A stretch of DNA of 64,000 bases from Allocoprobacillus halotolerans (GCF_024399475.1 NZ_CP101620.1:2833608-2897607); one strand, 5' to 3'. Numbered from the stretch's first letter, positions 44,719-54,260 are shown. Notes: generated from the sequence alone by a model not told the origin. Numbers and translations: made by a program.

Positions 44719-46911
44719 CTATACAAAATCATACAAAGAAATTTCTGGAGTTTGTTTCATTCTTTCAATCAATGTTGTTTTTCTTCTTTCATCTAGTACA
44801 CGTGTGACACCATATTGGAATGCTTGAGGATTACCTAAAAACCATAATGATTGTTTGGCACGTGTTAATCCTGTATAAATTAAATTCTTTTTTAACATAA
44901 TCGAATAGTCTTTTAAAATAGGCATAATAACAATCTTGAATTCATTACCTTGTGATTTATGAACACTCATGCAATAAGCATGTGTTAAAGTATAAAATTC
45001 TTGTGGTGTATATTCAACAATTGTCCCATCAAAATCCACAATCATCATATCTGATAAATATTCAAAATTATCCTTATAGCACACTTCAACCAACGTGCCA
45101 ATATCACCATTAAAGACATTATCTTCAACACGATTTTTTAATTGTAAAACTTTATCGCCTTCTCGAAACAAACGTTTTCCCACACGTAATTCGTTTTTAA
45201 ATCCATCTTGAGGATTAAATAATTCTTGCAAACAGTCATTTAAAGCATCAATACCAGCGACACCGTTATACATTGGTGCTAGAACTTGAATATCTTGTAC
45301 ATCATAACCATCTTCCAATGCTTTAGAAACAAGTAGACGGACATATTTTACAACATCATAAGATAAGCAAGCTTGAAAATGAATATCAGAATATTGAAAA
45401 AATAAATTTTCATCATATTGATCATTGCGAATACTATGTGCCAATTGAACAATTCCACTTTCTTTAGATTGACGATAAATATGATGCAAGGCAATAGTTG
45501 GTACACATTCACTTTTAATCAAATCATTTAAGACATGTCCTGGCGCAACGGATGGTAACTGCTGATCATCACCAATTAATAAAATCTGACTCACTTTATG
45601 ACTGGCTGATAAAAGATGGGAAAACAAGAGTGAATCAACCATCGAAAACTCATCAATAATTAATAAATCAACATCTAATGGATTATTTTCATTGACTGCA
45701 AAAGTATTCGTATGTAAATCCCATTTTAATAAACGATGAATAGTACATGCTTCAATACCTGTGACTTCAGTCAATCGTTTGGCAGCTCTTCCCGTTGGAG
45801 CAACAACTGCCAAAGTCTGATCAGGATTTAAACGTTGATACAACTTAATCATCGCATTCACAATTGTTGTTTTTCCCGTTCCAGGTCCACCCGTAATAAT
45901 CATGGCTGATTGTTTTAAAAAGAGCGTAATAGCTTCTTTTTGAAAATCATCATAACGAATAGATAATTGTTTTTCTAAATCTTCTAAAATACTTTCAATT
46001 TCTTCGTCTTCATATTCATAAAGTGGTGTATGTAACCATCTTTTAAAATTTTTGGCAATATTGATTTCACTTTGATATAAATCATAAGGATAATAACGAT
46101 CTTCTTCTAAGATAATCTTTTCTTGTTCGAGGACATCTTGCAGGGCCGTTTCAAAACTTTCATCATCAATTTGAGGAATATAACGATGGAATCTTTTTGT
46201 CATCGTTTCATAACTATGATAAGTGCTACCATCTTGAAAACACGCTTCTTTTAAAGCATAGACAATAGCAGCCTGAATACGATGATGATCATAAGTATCA
46301 ACACCTATTTTTAAAGCCAAATCATCGGCTGTTTTAAAACCAATTCCATCAATATCATCAATTAACTGATAAGGATTATTTTGTAAAACCTCTAATGTCT
46401 TGTCTTGATAAACAGCTTGTATCAAAGCCAAATGTCGAGTACTGATACCATGCCCCATAAAAAACATCAATACTTCCTGATCAAAATCTTGTGAACTCAA
46501 CACTTCTACAATCGTTTCACGTTTCTTTTCATTCATTCCAGGAACCTGATCTAAAACATGTTTATCTTCTTTAATCTTATTTAAAGCTTCTGTTCCTAAA
46601 ACATCAACAATCGCAGTTGCTTGTTTTTCACCAATACCTTTAAATAATGGACTAGATAAATAGCGAATGATTTCACTTTCTTCATTCGCTAAAACAATCT
46701 TGTAAGATTGAATTTGAAATTGTTTTCCATATTTAGGATGAATGATATACTCCCCTTGAAAATGGTATTTATCTTGAAGATTAACATAACTCATATATCC
46801 GGTTGCTAAAATATCTTTATCTTCCTGTTCACTATCTATCAAACACACAATAAATTTCGTTTCTTCACTATAAAACTTAATACGTTTGATAATTCCTATA
46901 TACTCTAACAT
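44719..46911 (-). CDS. recD2: RecD2-type ATP-dependent DNA helicase
   Basis: A 730-residue SF1B helicase (YrrC/RecD2) acting in replication fork and repair processes without RecBC. The N-terminal extension with helix-hairpin-helix parts (SPLFKGIGEKQATAIVD, NPYQLIDDIDGIGFKTADDLA) is followed by Walker A ITGGPGTGKTTIVNAM, Walker B LLIIDEFSMVD, QILLIGDDQQLPSV and the C-terminal YCMSVHKSQGNEF and YTGLTRAK. Its ATG overlaps the mnmA stop (TAATG), the conserved Firmicutes pair. Confidence 0.96.
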   Translation of the reverse strand: MLEYIGIIKRIKFYSEETKFIVCLIDSEQEDKDILATGYMSYVNLQDKYHFQGEYIIHPKYGKQFQIQSYKIVLANEESEIIRYLSSPLFKGIGEKQATAIVDVLGTEALNKIKEDKHVLDQVPGMNEKKRETIVEVLSSQDFDQEVLMFFMGHGISTRHLALIQAVYQDKTLEVLQNNPYQLIDDIDGIGFKTADDLALKIGVDTYDHHRIQAAIVYALKEACFQDGSTYHSYETMTKRFHRYIPQIDDESFETALQDVLEQEKIILEEDRYYPYDLYQSEINIAKNFKRWLHTPLYEYEDEEIESILEDLEKQLSIRYDDFQKEAITLFLKQSAMIITGGPGTGKTTIVNAMIKLYQRLNPDQTLAVVAPTGRAAKRLTEVTGIEACTIHRLLKWDLHTNTFAVNENNPLDVDLLIIDEFSMVDSLLFSHLLSASHKVSQILLIGDDQQLPSVAPGHVLNDLIKSECVPTIALHHIYRQSKESGIVQLAHSIRNDQYDENLFFQYSDIHFQACLSYDVVKYVRLLVSKALEDGYDVQDIQVLAPMYNGVAGIDALNDCLQELFNPQDGFKNELRVGKRLFREGDKVLQLKNRVEDNVFNGDIGTLVEVCYKDNFEYLSDMMIVDFDGTIVEYTPQEFYTLTHAYCMSVHKSQGNEFKIVIMPILKDYSIMLKKNLIYTGLTRAKQSLWFLGNPQAFQYGVTRVLDERRKTTLIERMKQTPEISLYDFV

Positions 46912-48044
46912 TATAAATATGTAATCTCCTTATTATCTTTATAAACTTTTTCAATTGTGCCTCCACCCAGACAAATCTCACCGTCATAGAAGACTGCCGC
47001 CTGCCCTGGTGTGACAGCTTTAACAGGTTGATGGAAAGTCACATAAATGGTTTTATCATCAATGAAACGAATTGAAACATCATTATCTTTTTGACGGTAT
47101 CTAAATTTTGCAGTGCAACGATAATCACCATTAGGTTTTTGACTACCAATCCAATTCACATCAGTAATTAAAGCTCCATCACTCATTAACCATTGATTTT
47201 GATTGCCTTGACAAACATATAAAATATTATCATCATATTGTTTTCCCACAACAAACCAGGCATCTCCTGGTCCACCAATACCGAGTCCCTTACGTTGTCC
47301 AATTGTATAATACATAATACCCTGATGTTCACCAACGACATGACCTGTTTCAATATCTACCATTTTTCCAGCTTTTGCAGGAATATAATTCTTTAAAAAT
47401 TCTCTAAAATCTCTTTCACCAATAAAACAGATACCTGTACTATCTTTCTTATTAGCGACTGGCAATTCTAATTCTTTGGCAAGTTGTCTGACTTCAGGTT
47501 TTGTCATATGTCCAATAGGAAACAATGAAGAACGTAATTGTGATTGATTTAACTGACACAAGAAATAAGTCTGGTCTTTATTATTATCAACACCTCTAAG
47601 CATAATGGAATCTTCACCTTGTTGATGTTTAACACGGGCATAATGTCCTGTTGCGATATAATCGGCATCTATTGATTTTGCATAATCTAAAAAAGCTTTA
47701 AACTTAATATGTTTATTACATAAAATATCAGGATTAGGTGTTCTTCCTTTGGCATATTCTTCTAAAAAGTATGTAAAAACATGGTCCCAATATTCTTTAA
47801 TAAAATCAACACGTCTGAGTTCAATTCCTAAATGCTGAGCAACTTTTTTAGCATCATTATAATCCTTTTCTTGAGGACAAATATCATCATCATTCGTTGG
47901 ATTTCCTAATATATCATTATTTAAAGATGAATCCCAGTTACGCATAAAAACACCAATGACTTCATATCCTTGTTGCTTTAATACATATGCTGCAACGGCA
48001 CTATCCACACCACCACTTAAACCTAATACAACTCTTTCTTTCAT
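46911..48044 (-). CDS. mnmA: tRNA-specific 2-thiouridylase MnmA
   Basis: MnmA adds sulfur to U34 of tRNA-Lys, -Glu and -Gln. The 377-residue protein has the PP-loop LGLSGGVDSAVAAYVLKQQGYEV, the catalytic Cys in PDILCNKHIKFK and the second Cys in DSTGICFIGERDF, with ATGHYARV. Length and order are normal. ATG after AAGGAGGGAACAGC. It is coupled to recD2 downstream. Confidence 0.97.
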   Translation of the reverse strand: MKERVVLGLSGGVDSAVAAYVLKQQGYEVIGVFMRNWDSSLNNDILGNPTNDDDICPQEKDYNDAKKVAQHLGIELRRVDFIKEYWDHVFTYFLEEYAKGRTPNPDILCNKHIKFKAFLDYAKSIDADYIATGHYARVKHQQGEDSIMLRGVDNNKDQTYFLCQLNQSQLRSSLFPIGHMTKPEVRQLAKELELPVANKKDSTGICFIGERDFREFLKNYIPAKAGKMVDIETGHVVGEHQGIMYYTIGQRKGLGIGGPGDAWFVVGKQYDDNILYVCQGNQNQWLMSDGALITDVNWIGSQKPNGDYRCTAKFRYRQKDNDVSIRFIDDKTIYVTFHQPVKAVTPGQAAVFYDGEICLGGGTIEKVYKDNKEITYL

Positions 48045-48173
48045 GCTGTTCCCTCCTTATTTTGTTTTACTATTCTATCACTTTTTGATGGTTATATAAA
48101 GTAAAAAATAATAACTTATAAAAGTTTAGAGACACGATATTTTCAATGATCGAAACGCTCTTAGAAGATATTG

Positions 48174-48200
48174 AAAAAGGAAACACATGGTTTCCTTTCA
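48174..48200 (-). terminator. Terminator of the ROK kinase gene
   Basis: On the minus strand AAAGGAAAC-CATGT-GTTTCCTTT is followed by a T run. Confidence 0.85.
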
Positions 48201-48202
48201 TA

Positions 48203-49122
48203 TTATTGCATTCTTGACATTGGAAGCATTGCAGCTCCAATAGCACCACAGTCTTCTAATTCTGTTTCAAGTAATGGGATATGTCCTCTCATTCCTACAT
48301 GGATTTTTGCGTTAAACTGTTCGTTTAATTTATCAAAGAAATATTTCTTTGATTTCATAACACCTCCACCTACAATAAAGCAGTGTGGATCAACAGTATG
48401 TGCAATATTAGCGAACAATGTTGCAAGTTCACTGATACATTCATCAACAATACCTTGTGCTTTGATATTACCTTCATCAGCTAATCTAAACACATCACCA
48501 GCATGTTTAACCATATCATCACCTAAAAGTTTTTCCCTTTACGTGTAATAGCTGTACCACTTGTTTCACCTTCGGCAGCACCAGGATTTAAACCACCAAA
48601 TTTATAACCATTATTTTTAACGATAATATTTCCAACTTCACCAGCATGTCCTCTACCACCAGATACAAGTTTTCCATCCACGATAAATGCTCCACCAATA
48701 CCTGTTGAAATTGTCACATAATAACAAGTTGGTTTTCCTTTTCCTGCTCCAAGCAAGGCTTCAGCTAAACCAGCTACATTAGCATCATTATCAATAAAAA
48801 CTGGTAAATTAAATCTTGTTGATAATTTTTCGCAAATTGGATAGTTTTCAAAACCAGGTAAGTTAGTAGCCATAATCATGACACCATTGGCTGTATCAAC
48901 TGGACCAGGTACACCAATACCTACACCTTGAACATTTTCAATACCACCACAAACAGTGTAATCAAGACTTTCAATTTGCCTTATAATTTTTGAACAAACA
49001 TAATCAGGTCCATTTTCTCTTTCAGTTGCATCTTTCACTTCACTATAAGATTGTCCATTTTCATCGACCAATAGAGTACGAACGTTTGTTCCACCTAAAT
49101 CAATCCCAATATAATATTTCAT
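48203..49122 (-). CDS. ROK family glucokinase (one frameshift)
   Basis: A sugar kinase of about 306 residues. The phosphate loop is IGIDLGGTNVRTLLVDENG, the catalytic Asp is in VFIDNDANVAGLAEALLGAGKG, then ISTGIGGAFIVDGKL. A RGHAGEVGN segment holds the ROK zinc/sugar-binding His, but the usual downstream CxCGxxGC cluster is replaced by NNGYKFGGLNPGAAEG, so this member seems to lack the zinc site. The C-terminal part (VIVGGG-like CFIVGGGVMKS) follows after one added base at five T (48530-48534). Glucose is the likely substrate by family. Confidence 0.9.
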
Positions 49123-49187
49123 CTTAGTTCTCCTTCCCTTGATTTATATTTATTATACAATAAATTAAAGTGTTTTCATAGATTCTT

Positions 49188-50154
49188 TTATTGAAACAAT
49201 ATTTTTTTCAATCGTTCTAGATTTTGAGGTAATGGCGATTGTATCACAACATCTTGTAAATATTTTAATGAACCAATAGGTTTTACAAATTGAATTTGAT
49301 ACGCATGTAAAAATTGATTTTGAAAATGATATGTCTTTTTCAAATAACGATTTAATTCAAAATCTCCATATTTACTATCACCAATGATAGGATGTCCAAC
49401 ACTAGACAAATGTAAACGAATTTGATGTGTACGACCCGTAATAATTTTGACTTTTAATAAAGAATACTTTTGATTTGATTGAATATTTTCAACAATCGTA
49501 TGCATTTTTAATGCCCCTCAGTATTTGAGGATACCATTCTTGCAAGCGAACGATCACTATCCTTTTTCATATATCCTATCAATTCAACGCTAGTCATATA
49601 ACCTTTACAAATCGTTAAATATGTTTTGTCAATACAATGACGTTTCTTCATCATTTCATTTAAATCTTGTAAAGCTCGCATTGTTTTTCCAAAAATCACA
49701 ATTCCACTTGTATTTCGATCTAATCGATGAACTGGTCCTGGTGTAAATCCTAATGTTTGTTGTGGATCATATTCTCCTTTTTGATACAAATAAGTTAAAA
49801 CCTGATTAGATAAAGTATTCATATCTTCATTGATATCTTCATGAACTAGTAATCCTACTGGTTTATTGACAACCAAAATATTTTGGTCTTCATATAAAAC
49901 ATCAAAAGTGATTGCTAAATCATAAATACTTTGTGGCTTTGTCAGTTCTTGAAAGCGATCTTCATATAAAAACAATTCAACTTTATCACCTTTTTTAAAA
50001 TATAATTTTCCTTTACTCTCACACCATTGACTTTGACATCCTTTTTTCTTAGCATTTTATAAATCAATTGCGATGGTGCTTGACACAATAATTTTTTGAG
50101 ATATTTATCAATACGCTGATTTTCATAATTTTCATCTATAATTAAAGTTTTCAT
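49188..50154 (-). CDS. RluA/RluD family pseudouridine synthase (two frameshifts)
   Basis: It makes pseudouridine in rRNA or tRNA. An N-terminal S4 RNA-binding domain (ENQRIDKYLKKLLCQAPSQLIYKMLRKKDVKVNG) is followed by the catalytic domain with the Asp in PGPVHRLDRNTSGIVIFGKT, and the late motif GRTHQIRLHLSSVGHPIIGDSKYG. Three frames are joined by one added base at six T (49991-49996; ILKKGDKVELFLYEDRF) and one at four C (49514-49517; NTEGALKMHTIVEN), about 322 residues. Target site unknown. Confidence 0.92.
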
Positions 50155-50216
50155 TTCATCACCGTTTTTATTCTATCAAAATTTCATAAAAAAATATACA
50201 TTTTTATTTGAAAGCC

Positions 50217-50244
50217 TTTACAACTTATAAAACTCTGTTATAAT
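50217..50244 (+). promoter_or_regulatory. Promoter of the candidate small RNA
   Basis: TTTACA (50217-50222), a 16-bp spacer and TATAAT (50239-50244) preceded by TGT (extended -10). The predicted start is about 50251. Confidence 0.7.
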
Positions 50245-50250
50245 TAGATT

Positions 50251-50348
50251 TGTTAAGTGGTTCTCACTTAAACATACCCCCTATTATCACCCTAACGTGT
50301 AAATAATAGAGATAGAAGAAAGTATGCTCCCCGCATACTTTCTTTTTT
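50251..50348 (+). ncRNA. Candidate C-rich three-hairpin small RNA
   Basis: Between a strong promoter and a terminator lies about 98 nt without an ORF. Hairpin 1 is TTAAGTG-GTTCT-CACTTAA (50253-50271). A single-stranded ACATACCCCC follows. Hairpin 2 is CTATTATCAC...GTG..ATAATAG with loop CCTAAC (50281-50309). Hairpin 3 is AGAAAGTATGC-TCCCC-GCATACTTTCT plus six T (50317-50348). The C-rich unpaired stretches (ACCCCC, UCCCC) could pair with Shine-Dalgarno sequences, as the C-rich motifs of staphylococcal RsaE-type RNAs do. I recognise no known family. Confidence 0.6.
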
Positions 50349-50382
50349 CTTTTGTGCTATAATAATGTTGAGGTGAAAAGTT

Positions 50383-50913
50383 GTGGAAAAAGAGATTCAA
50401 AGAACTATCATTTATGATGGTAAAATTATGCAAGTAACAAGGGAAGAAGTTGAACTTGAAGATGGTCAACATGCCTATCGTGAAGTTGTCTATCATCATG
50501 GTGGTGTCTGTATTTTAGCCATTAAAAATCATCAAATCATTCTTGTTAAACAATTCCGTTATCCTAATCGTATTCAAACAATAGAAGTACCGGCTGGAAA
50601 ATTAGAAGCTGATGAAGATCCACGTGATTGTGCCTTTCGTGAATTAGAAGAAGAAACAAACAATCGTGCCAAGGACATGCAATTTGTAATGAAAGTTCTT
50701 CCTTCACCAGGTTACACAAGTGAGTGGCTTTATCTTTATGAAGCGATTGATTTTGAAGAAGTTGAAGATGCCTTGGATGGGGATGAAGATGAATTTATTG
50801 ATATTGTGAAATTAGATATTGATGATGCTTATCAAAAAGTTTTAAGTGGTGAGATTGTTGATGCCAAAACAGTGATTGCGATTATGTATGCATATCAAAA
50901 AGAACATCAGTAA
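50383..50913 (+). CDS. nudF: NUDIX hydrolase, ADP-ribose pyrophosphatase type
   Basis: It hydrolyses ADP-ribose to AMP and ribose-5-phosphate. The NUDIX box G-x5-E-x7-R-E-L-x-E-E is present as GKLEADEDPRDCAFRELEEETNN, preceded by VKQFRYPNRIQTIEVPAG and followed by PSPGYTSEWLYLYEAID, as in YqkG/NudF. 176 residues. GTG at 50383 after GAGGTGAAAAGTT. An extended -10 promoter (TGCTATAAT) lies at 50355-50363, just after the small RNA terminator. Confidence 0.93.
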   Translation: MEKEIQRTIIYDGKIMQVTREEVELEDGQHAYREVVYHHGGVCILAIKNHQIILVKQFRYPNRIQTIEVPAGKLEADEDPRDCAFRELEEETNNRAKDMQFVMKVLPSPGYTSEWLYLYEAIDFEEVEDALDGDEDEFIDIVKLDIDDAYQKVLSGEIVDAKTVIAIMYAYQKEHQ

Positions 50914-50936
50914 AAGTGGGTAACCACTTTTTCTTT
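50912..50936 (+). terminator. Terminator of the NUDIX gene
   Basis: AAGTGG-GTAA-CCACTT followed by TTTCTTTC, starting at the stop codon. Confidence 0.75.
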
Positions 50937-50943
50937 CTATAAA

Positions 50944-50968
50944 CAAAAAAGTTATCCCTAAGGATAAC
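50944..50968 (-). terminator. Terminator of the tRNA operon
   Basis: On the minus strand GTTATCC-TTAG-GGATAAC followed by six T, downstream of tRNA-Asp. Confidence 0.85.
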
Positions 50969-50980
50969 GCATTTTTATAT

Positions 50981-51055
50981 TGGCGGTCTGGACGGGGCTC
51001 GAACGCGACCTCCGCCGTGACAGGGCGGCATTCTAACCAACTGAACTACCAGACC
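50981..51055 (-). tRNA. tRNA-Asp (GTC), T-arm two bases short
   Basis: The minus strand starts GGTCTGGTAGTTCAGTTGG. It has anticodon loop CTGTCAC (GTC) closed by GCCGC / GCGGA-type pairing and ends CCAGACCG-CCA with CCA encoded. The 5' half of the T-stem reads GTCGCG-TTCGAGC-CCCGT where tRNA-Asp normally has GCGGG; two G are missing (near plus-strand 51003-51006). The total is 75 nt instead of 77. This is probably a read error in a G run. Confidence 0.93.
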
Positions 51056-51088
51056 AATATATTTTCAACTGCCAAGGGTTTATATCAA

Positions 51089-51179
51089 TGGCGGAGACAG
51101 AGGGATTTGAACCCTCGCGCCAGTTTCCCGACCTACACCCTTAGCAGGGGCGCCTCTTCAGCCTCTTGAGTATGTCTCC
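51089..51179 (-). tRNA. tRNA-Ser (GCT)
   Basis: A 91-nt class II tRNA with a long variable arm (GGTGTAGGTCGGGAAACTGGC region), anticodon loop CTGCTAA (GCT, reading AGC/AGT), T-arm GAGGG-TTCAAAT-CCCTC, acceptor GGAGACA/TGTCTCC and encoded CCA. It lies upstream of tRNA-Asp in the same short operon. Confidence 0.97.
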
Positions 51180-51910
51180 ATCAGTTGCCTAGATATAATA
51201 GCATACCTTTTTGAAGATTTCAATACTAAAATGAAAAAACTTTAAAAAATAGGAGTTGAAAATCAACTCCTACTTATTGAAAAATTGTGGTAAATAATCT
51301 TTATGTGCTTCCAATAATTCATCAATCACAACATTAGCGATTTCATCACTTGGACATAATGGGTTCATATTTAAAGCTGTCACAGCCAAATTACGATCTC
51401 CACTGACTGCTGCTTCAATGACTAAACGTTCAAAAGTTTTCATCATATGCACATAACCACTGATAGGTAATTTCAAATCACCTGTCGCAATTGGTTGAGG
51501 TCCATCAGCTGTAATACGGCAAGCCACTTCAACAGCACTATCCATTGGTAAATCAGCAATTGCTCCATTATTACGGACATCCACATATTGAATATCTCCT
51601 TTATTTGTGTAAATAGATGCAATTAAATTACATGCTGCATCAGAATATTTGGCTCCACCACGCATTGCTAATTGTTCTGGTTTTTCTTGAAGTTCTTCAT
51701 GACTATAAAGTTCAAATAATTCTTCTTCTGTCTTGCTGACAACTTCTCCACGCACTGTTCCAGTCTTGAATTGTTCTAATTCTTCTTCTAATTGTTCTTT
51801 TGTAAAGAAGTAATAATTATGATATGGACAAGGAATCGCCTTTAATTTGAGTTTCGGTAAAAAAATAAAAAACAGGTAAAAAGTTATTCACAAATTGCCT
51901 GTTTTGCTTT

Positions 51911-51985
51911 ATTTATAAGGAAAATCAGCCTCTAAAATGTTATAATAATTTTATCTCAATAAACAAAATTTAGGAGGGATTTTCC
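51911..51985 (+). promoter_or_regulatory. Transposase promoter and ribosome-site-masking repeat (copy B)
   Basis: An extended -10 (TGTTATAAT, 51938-51946) places the start near 51953. Upstream, GGAAAATC-ag-CCTC (51919-51932) is complementary to GAGG-GATTTTCC (51974-51985), which holds the Shine-Dalgarno of the transposase. RNA that reads in from outside can fold this pair and hide the site; RNA from the native promoter lacks the left arm. The outer repeat AAACAGG/CCTGTTT (51870-51905 region) may add a further block. Copies A and C have the same layout. Confidence 0.65.
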
Positions 51986-53257
51986 ATGAGTTATTTTACC
52001 ACAGATCTATATGAAACGAAAAGAGAAATTGTCAATTTTTCTAATAAATTATCAGACAGTCTTGATAAACCTGCTGCCAAGTTTGTCATGGACATGATGT
52101 TTGGTCTTGCAAGAAGTCAAAGTGTTCTACTTAGCGATATTGCCAGAGCTCTTGATGAAAATATCAAGCTCAATTATACAATTGACAGATTATCCAATCA
52201 TTTGGCTCAATTTGATGATGAAGCAATGAACCAAATGAAATCCAATTATAATGATATGGTTATCAAGCATCTTAGCGAAGACAGGATCATTTTACTTGAT
52301 AACAGTGAAATCATCAAAAAATATGGAAGAAAATTTGAAGATCTTTGTATGGTCAGGGATGCTTCCTCACTTAAGGATGACATTTATCCTGGATACCATG
52401 TATGTGAGGCAACTGCCCTCACACAGGATCAACATCATCCAATATCTTTGTATAGCCATATCTATTCAACTGAAAGTGAAGGATTCAAGTCAATGAACGA
52501 TGAAACAATAAAGAGCATAAAATATGTCAAATCTCTCATTCCTGAAAGATGTACATTTGTATGTGACAGAGGATATGATGCCAATGTATTTTATGATTAC
52601 TTCATAGATGAAAATCATAATGCAGATGATTTCATCATCAGACTCAAAGAAAATAGAACATTATTGTTTAAAGGGAAGCCAAAGAAAGTAGGAGAAATCG
52701 CCAAAAGAAGAAAAGGCAAGATTAAGATGAACATGTATTTTTCTAAGGAAGACAGTGAAGTCTATGTATCACATACGAGAGTGGAACTGCCATCACAAAA
52801 GGGAAGGATATTAAATCTAGTCATTGTGTATGGATTAAGTGAAGAAAAACCGATGATGCTTTTAACGAATAGAGAGATCAGGAATAAAAGAGATGTGCAT
52901 AAGATAGTGAGGGCATATATGTCAAGGTGGCGAATCGAGGAGAAATTCAGATTCAAAAAGAATCAGTATGGTTTTGAAAATATAAGAGTAAGGACAATGA
53001 AATCAATAAATGTATTGAATACGATATTGATGATGCATATAGGGCATATAACACTGTTGGCAGAGAAAGTAGACAAGAAATTACTAGTCATAAAGATGAT
53101 AGAGAGAAGCAAATCGCTTAAAGGAAAGAGATATTACTGGTGCTATCAGATCAGTAAAGGGATACAGGAAATATTAAAATATGCACAAAAGGGAATCAAG
53201 GAGTTTCAAAATATAAGAGAGAAGCAGGAATACAGGCAGCTGCAACTGAAACTATAA
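51986..53257 (+). CDS. IS4-family DDE transposase (copy B)
   Basis: 423 residues, identical in layout to copy A, with the YREK signature in YMSRWRIEEKFRFKK. It differs from A and C at one visible residue (SEGFKSMN instead of SEGFRSMN) and shares NVLNTIL with copy C. Full length with no frameshift, so probably active. Confidence 0.95.
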   Translation: MSYFTTDLYETKREIVNFSNKLSDSLDKPAAKFVMDMMFGLARSQSVLLSDIARALDENIKLNYTIDRLSNHLAQFDDEAMNQMKSNYNDMVIKHLSEDRIILLDNSEIIKKYGRKFEDLCMVRDASSLKDDIYPGYHVCEATALTQDQHHPISLYSHIYSTESEGFKSMNDETIKSIKYVKSLIPERCTFVCDRGYDANVFYDYFIDENHNADDFIIRLKENRTLLFKGKPKKVGEIAKRRKGKIKMNMYFSKEDSEVYVSHTRVELPSQKGRILNLVIVYGLSEEKPMMLLTNREIRNKRDVHKIVRAYMSRWRIEEKFRFKKNQYGFENIRVRTMKSINVLNTILMMHIGHITLLAEKVDKKLLVIKMIERSKSLKGKRYYWCYQISKGIQEILKYAQKGIKEFQNIREKQEYRQLQLKL

Positions 53258-53285
53258 AATGAACATATAGTAAATAATAAAAAAG

Positions 53286-53306
53286 GTCATGAAAATGACA
53301 CTTTTT
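53286..53306 (+). terminator. Terminator of the copy B transposase
   Basis: GTCAT-GAAA-ATGAC followed by A and five T, inside the element end. Confidence 0.65.
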
Positions 53307-54260
53307 CAGCTACAATAAAAAGAGAATAAAAACAAAAAAGATGATATAGATAAGAAAACAAGGGTTATGACAATAAACAACAAGACATACCCTTCAAAAA
53401 AGAATGCAAAAAACCGAAAGTCAAACCTTTAACCCTTGAATAAATGATGGCGAATATGGTAAAGATACGAAGTTTTTCATTTGAATTGTATCTTCTTGTT
53501 TTAAATGTGCATATTTATCTAACAATTCATCAAAATGTGAAACACCATCAACAAAAACATCTGTCGCAAAGATAAAATGATTCACCCCCTGCACTTCCAT
53601 TGTCACTTGACTTTCTTCCACATTCAACATTTTTGCAAAACCTGCAACCATATTCACAGGTACGTTGCATAAACCAATAGCTTTTTTAAAATTTGTATGA
53701 CGTAAAATGGCTTCAGTCACCATCCCAGCTGGATTAGTAAAATTAATCAACCATGCATTTGGACATAATTCTTCAATATCTTTGACAATATCTAAAATAA
53801 CTGGAATGGTTCTAAAAGCTTTAAACATTCCTCCTGCCCCATTTGTTTCTTGACCAATTAATCCATGACTTAATGGAATACGTTCATCTAAAACACGAGC
53901 AGGTAAACGTCCAATACGCATTTGTGTTGTGACAAAATCTGCATCTTTTAATGCTTCACGACGATCATAACTTAAAACAACTTTCATTGGCAGTCCAGCT
54001 TTTTTGACCATACGTTTTGCAAGTGCACCAACTGTTTCTAATTTATCACGTCCTTCTTCAATATCCACTAACCATAATTCCTTTACAGGTAAATGATCAT
54101 ATCTTTTAATAAACCCTTCTACTAATTCTGGAGTATAACTGCTTCCTCCACCAATTGTTACAATTTTTACACCATCTTTGTTCATCCTTTAACACCTCTT
54201 TCTTCTTGATGATTTCATTATAAAATAATTTTTATTAAAATCAATAAATCAAAACAACAA

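Larger units (their letters stand above)
51846..53425 (+). mobile_element. IS4-type insertion sequence, copy B (1580 bp)
   Basis: Same length and ends as copies A and C, but in the opposite orientation. Flanked by CCTTTAA at 51839-51845 and 53426-53432 (seven bases; an eighth differs by one base). It interrupts the GH4 gene. Confidence 0.96.
51270..54185 (-). pseudogene. GH4 6-phospho-glycosidase gene interrupted by IS copy B
   Basis: The N-terminal 253 codons (53426-54185) show the GH4 NAD site VKIVTIGGGSSYTPELVEG, IGQETNGAGGMFKAFRTIP, LINFTNPAGMVTEAILR and the catalytic Cys in IGLCNVPVN. The C-terminal part (51270-51845) continues KAIPCPYHNYYFFTKEQLEEEL and ends DYLPQFFNK. The element sits between them with a 7-bp duplication (CCTTTAA). 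Without it the protein would be about 440 residues, the normal length of NAD/Mn-dependent 6-phospho-beta-glucosidases. The gene was intact until recently. ATG after AGAGGTGTTAAAGG. Confidence 0.93.
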
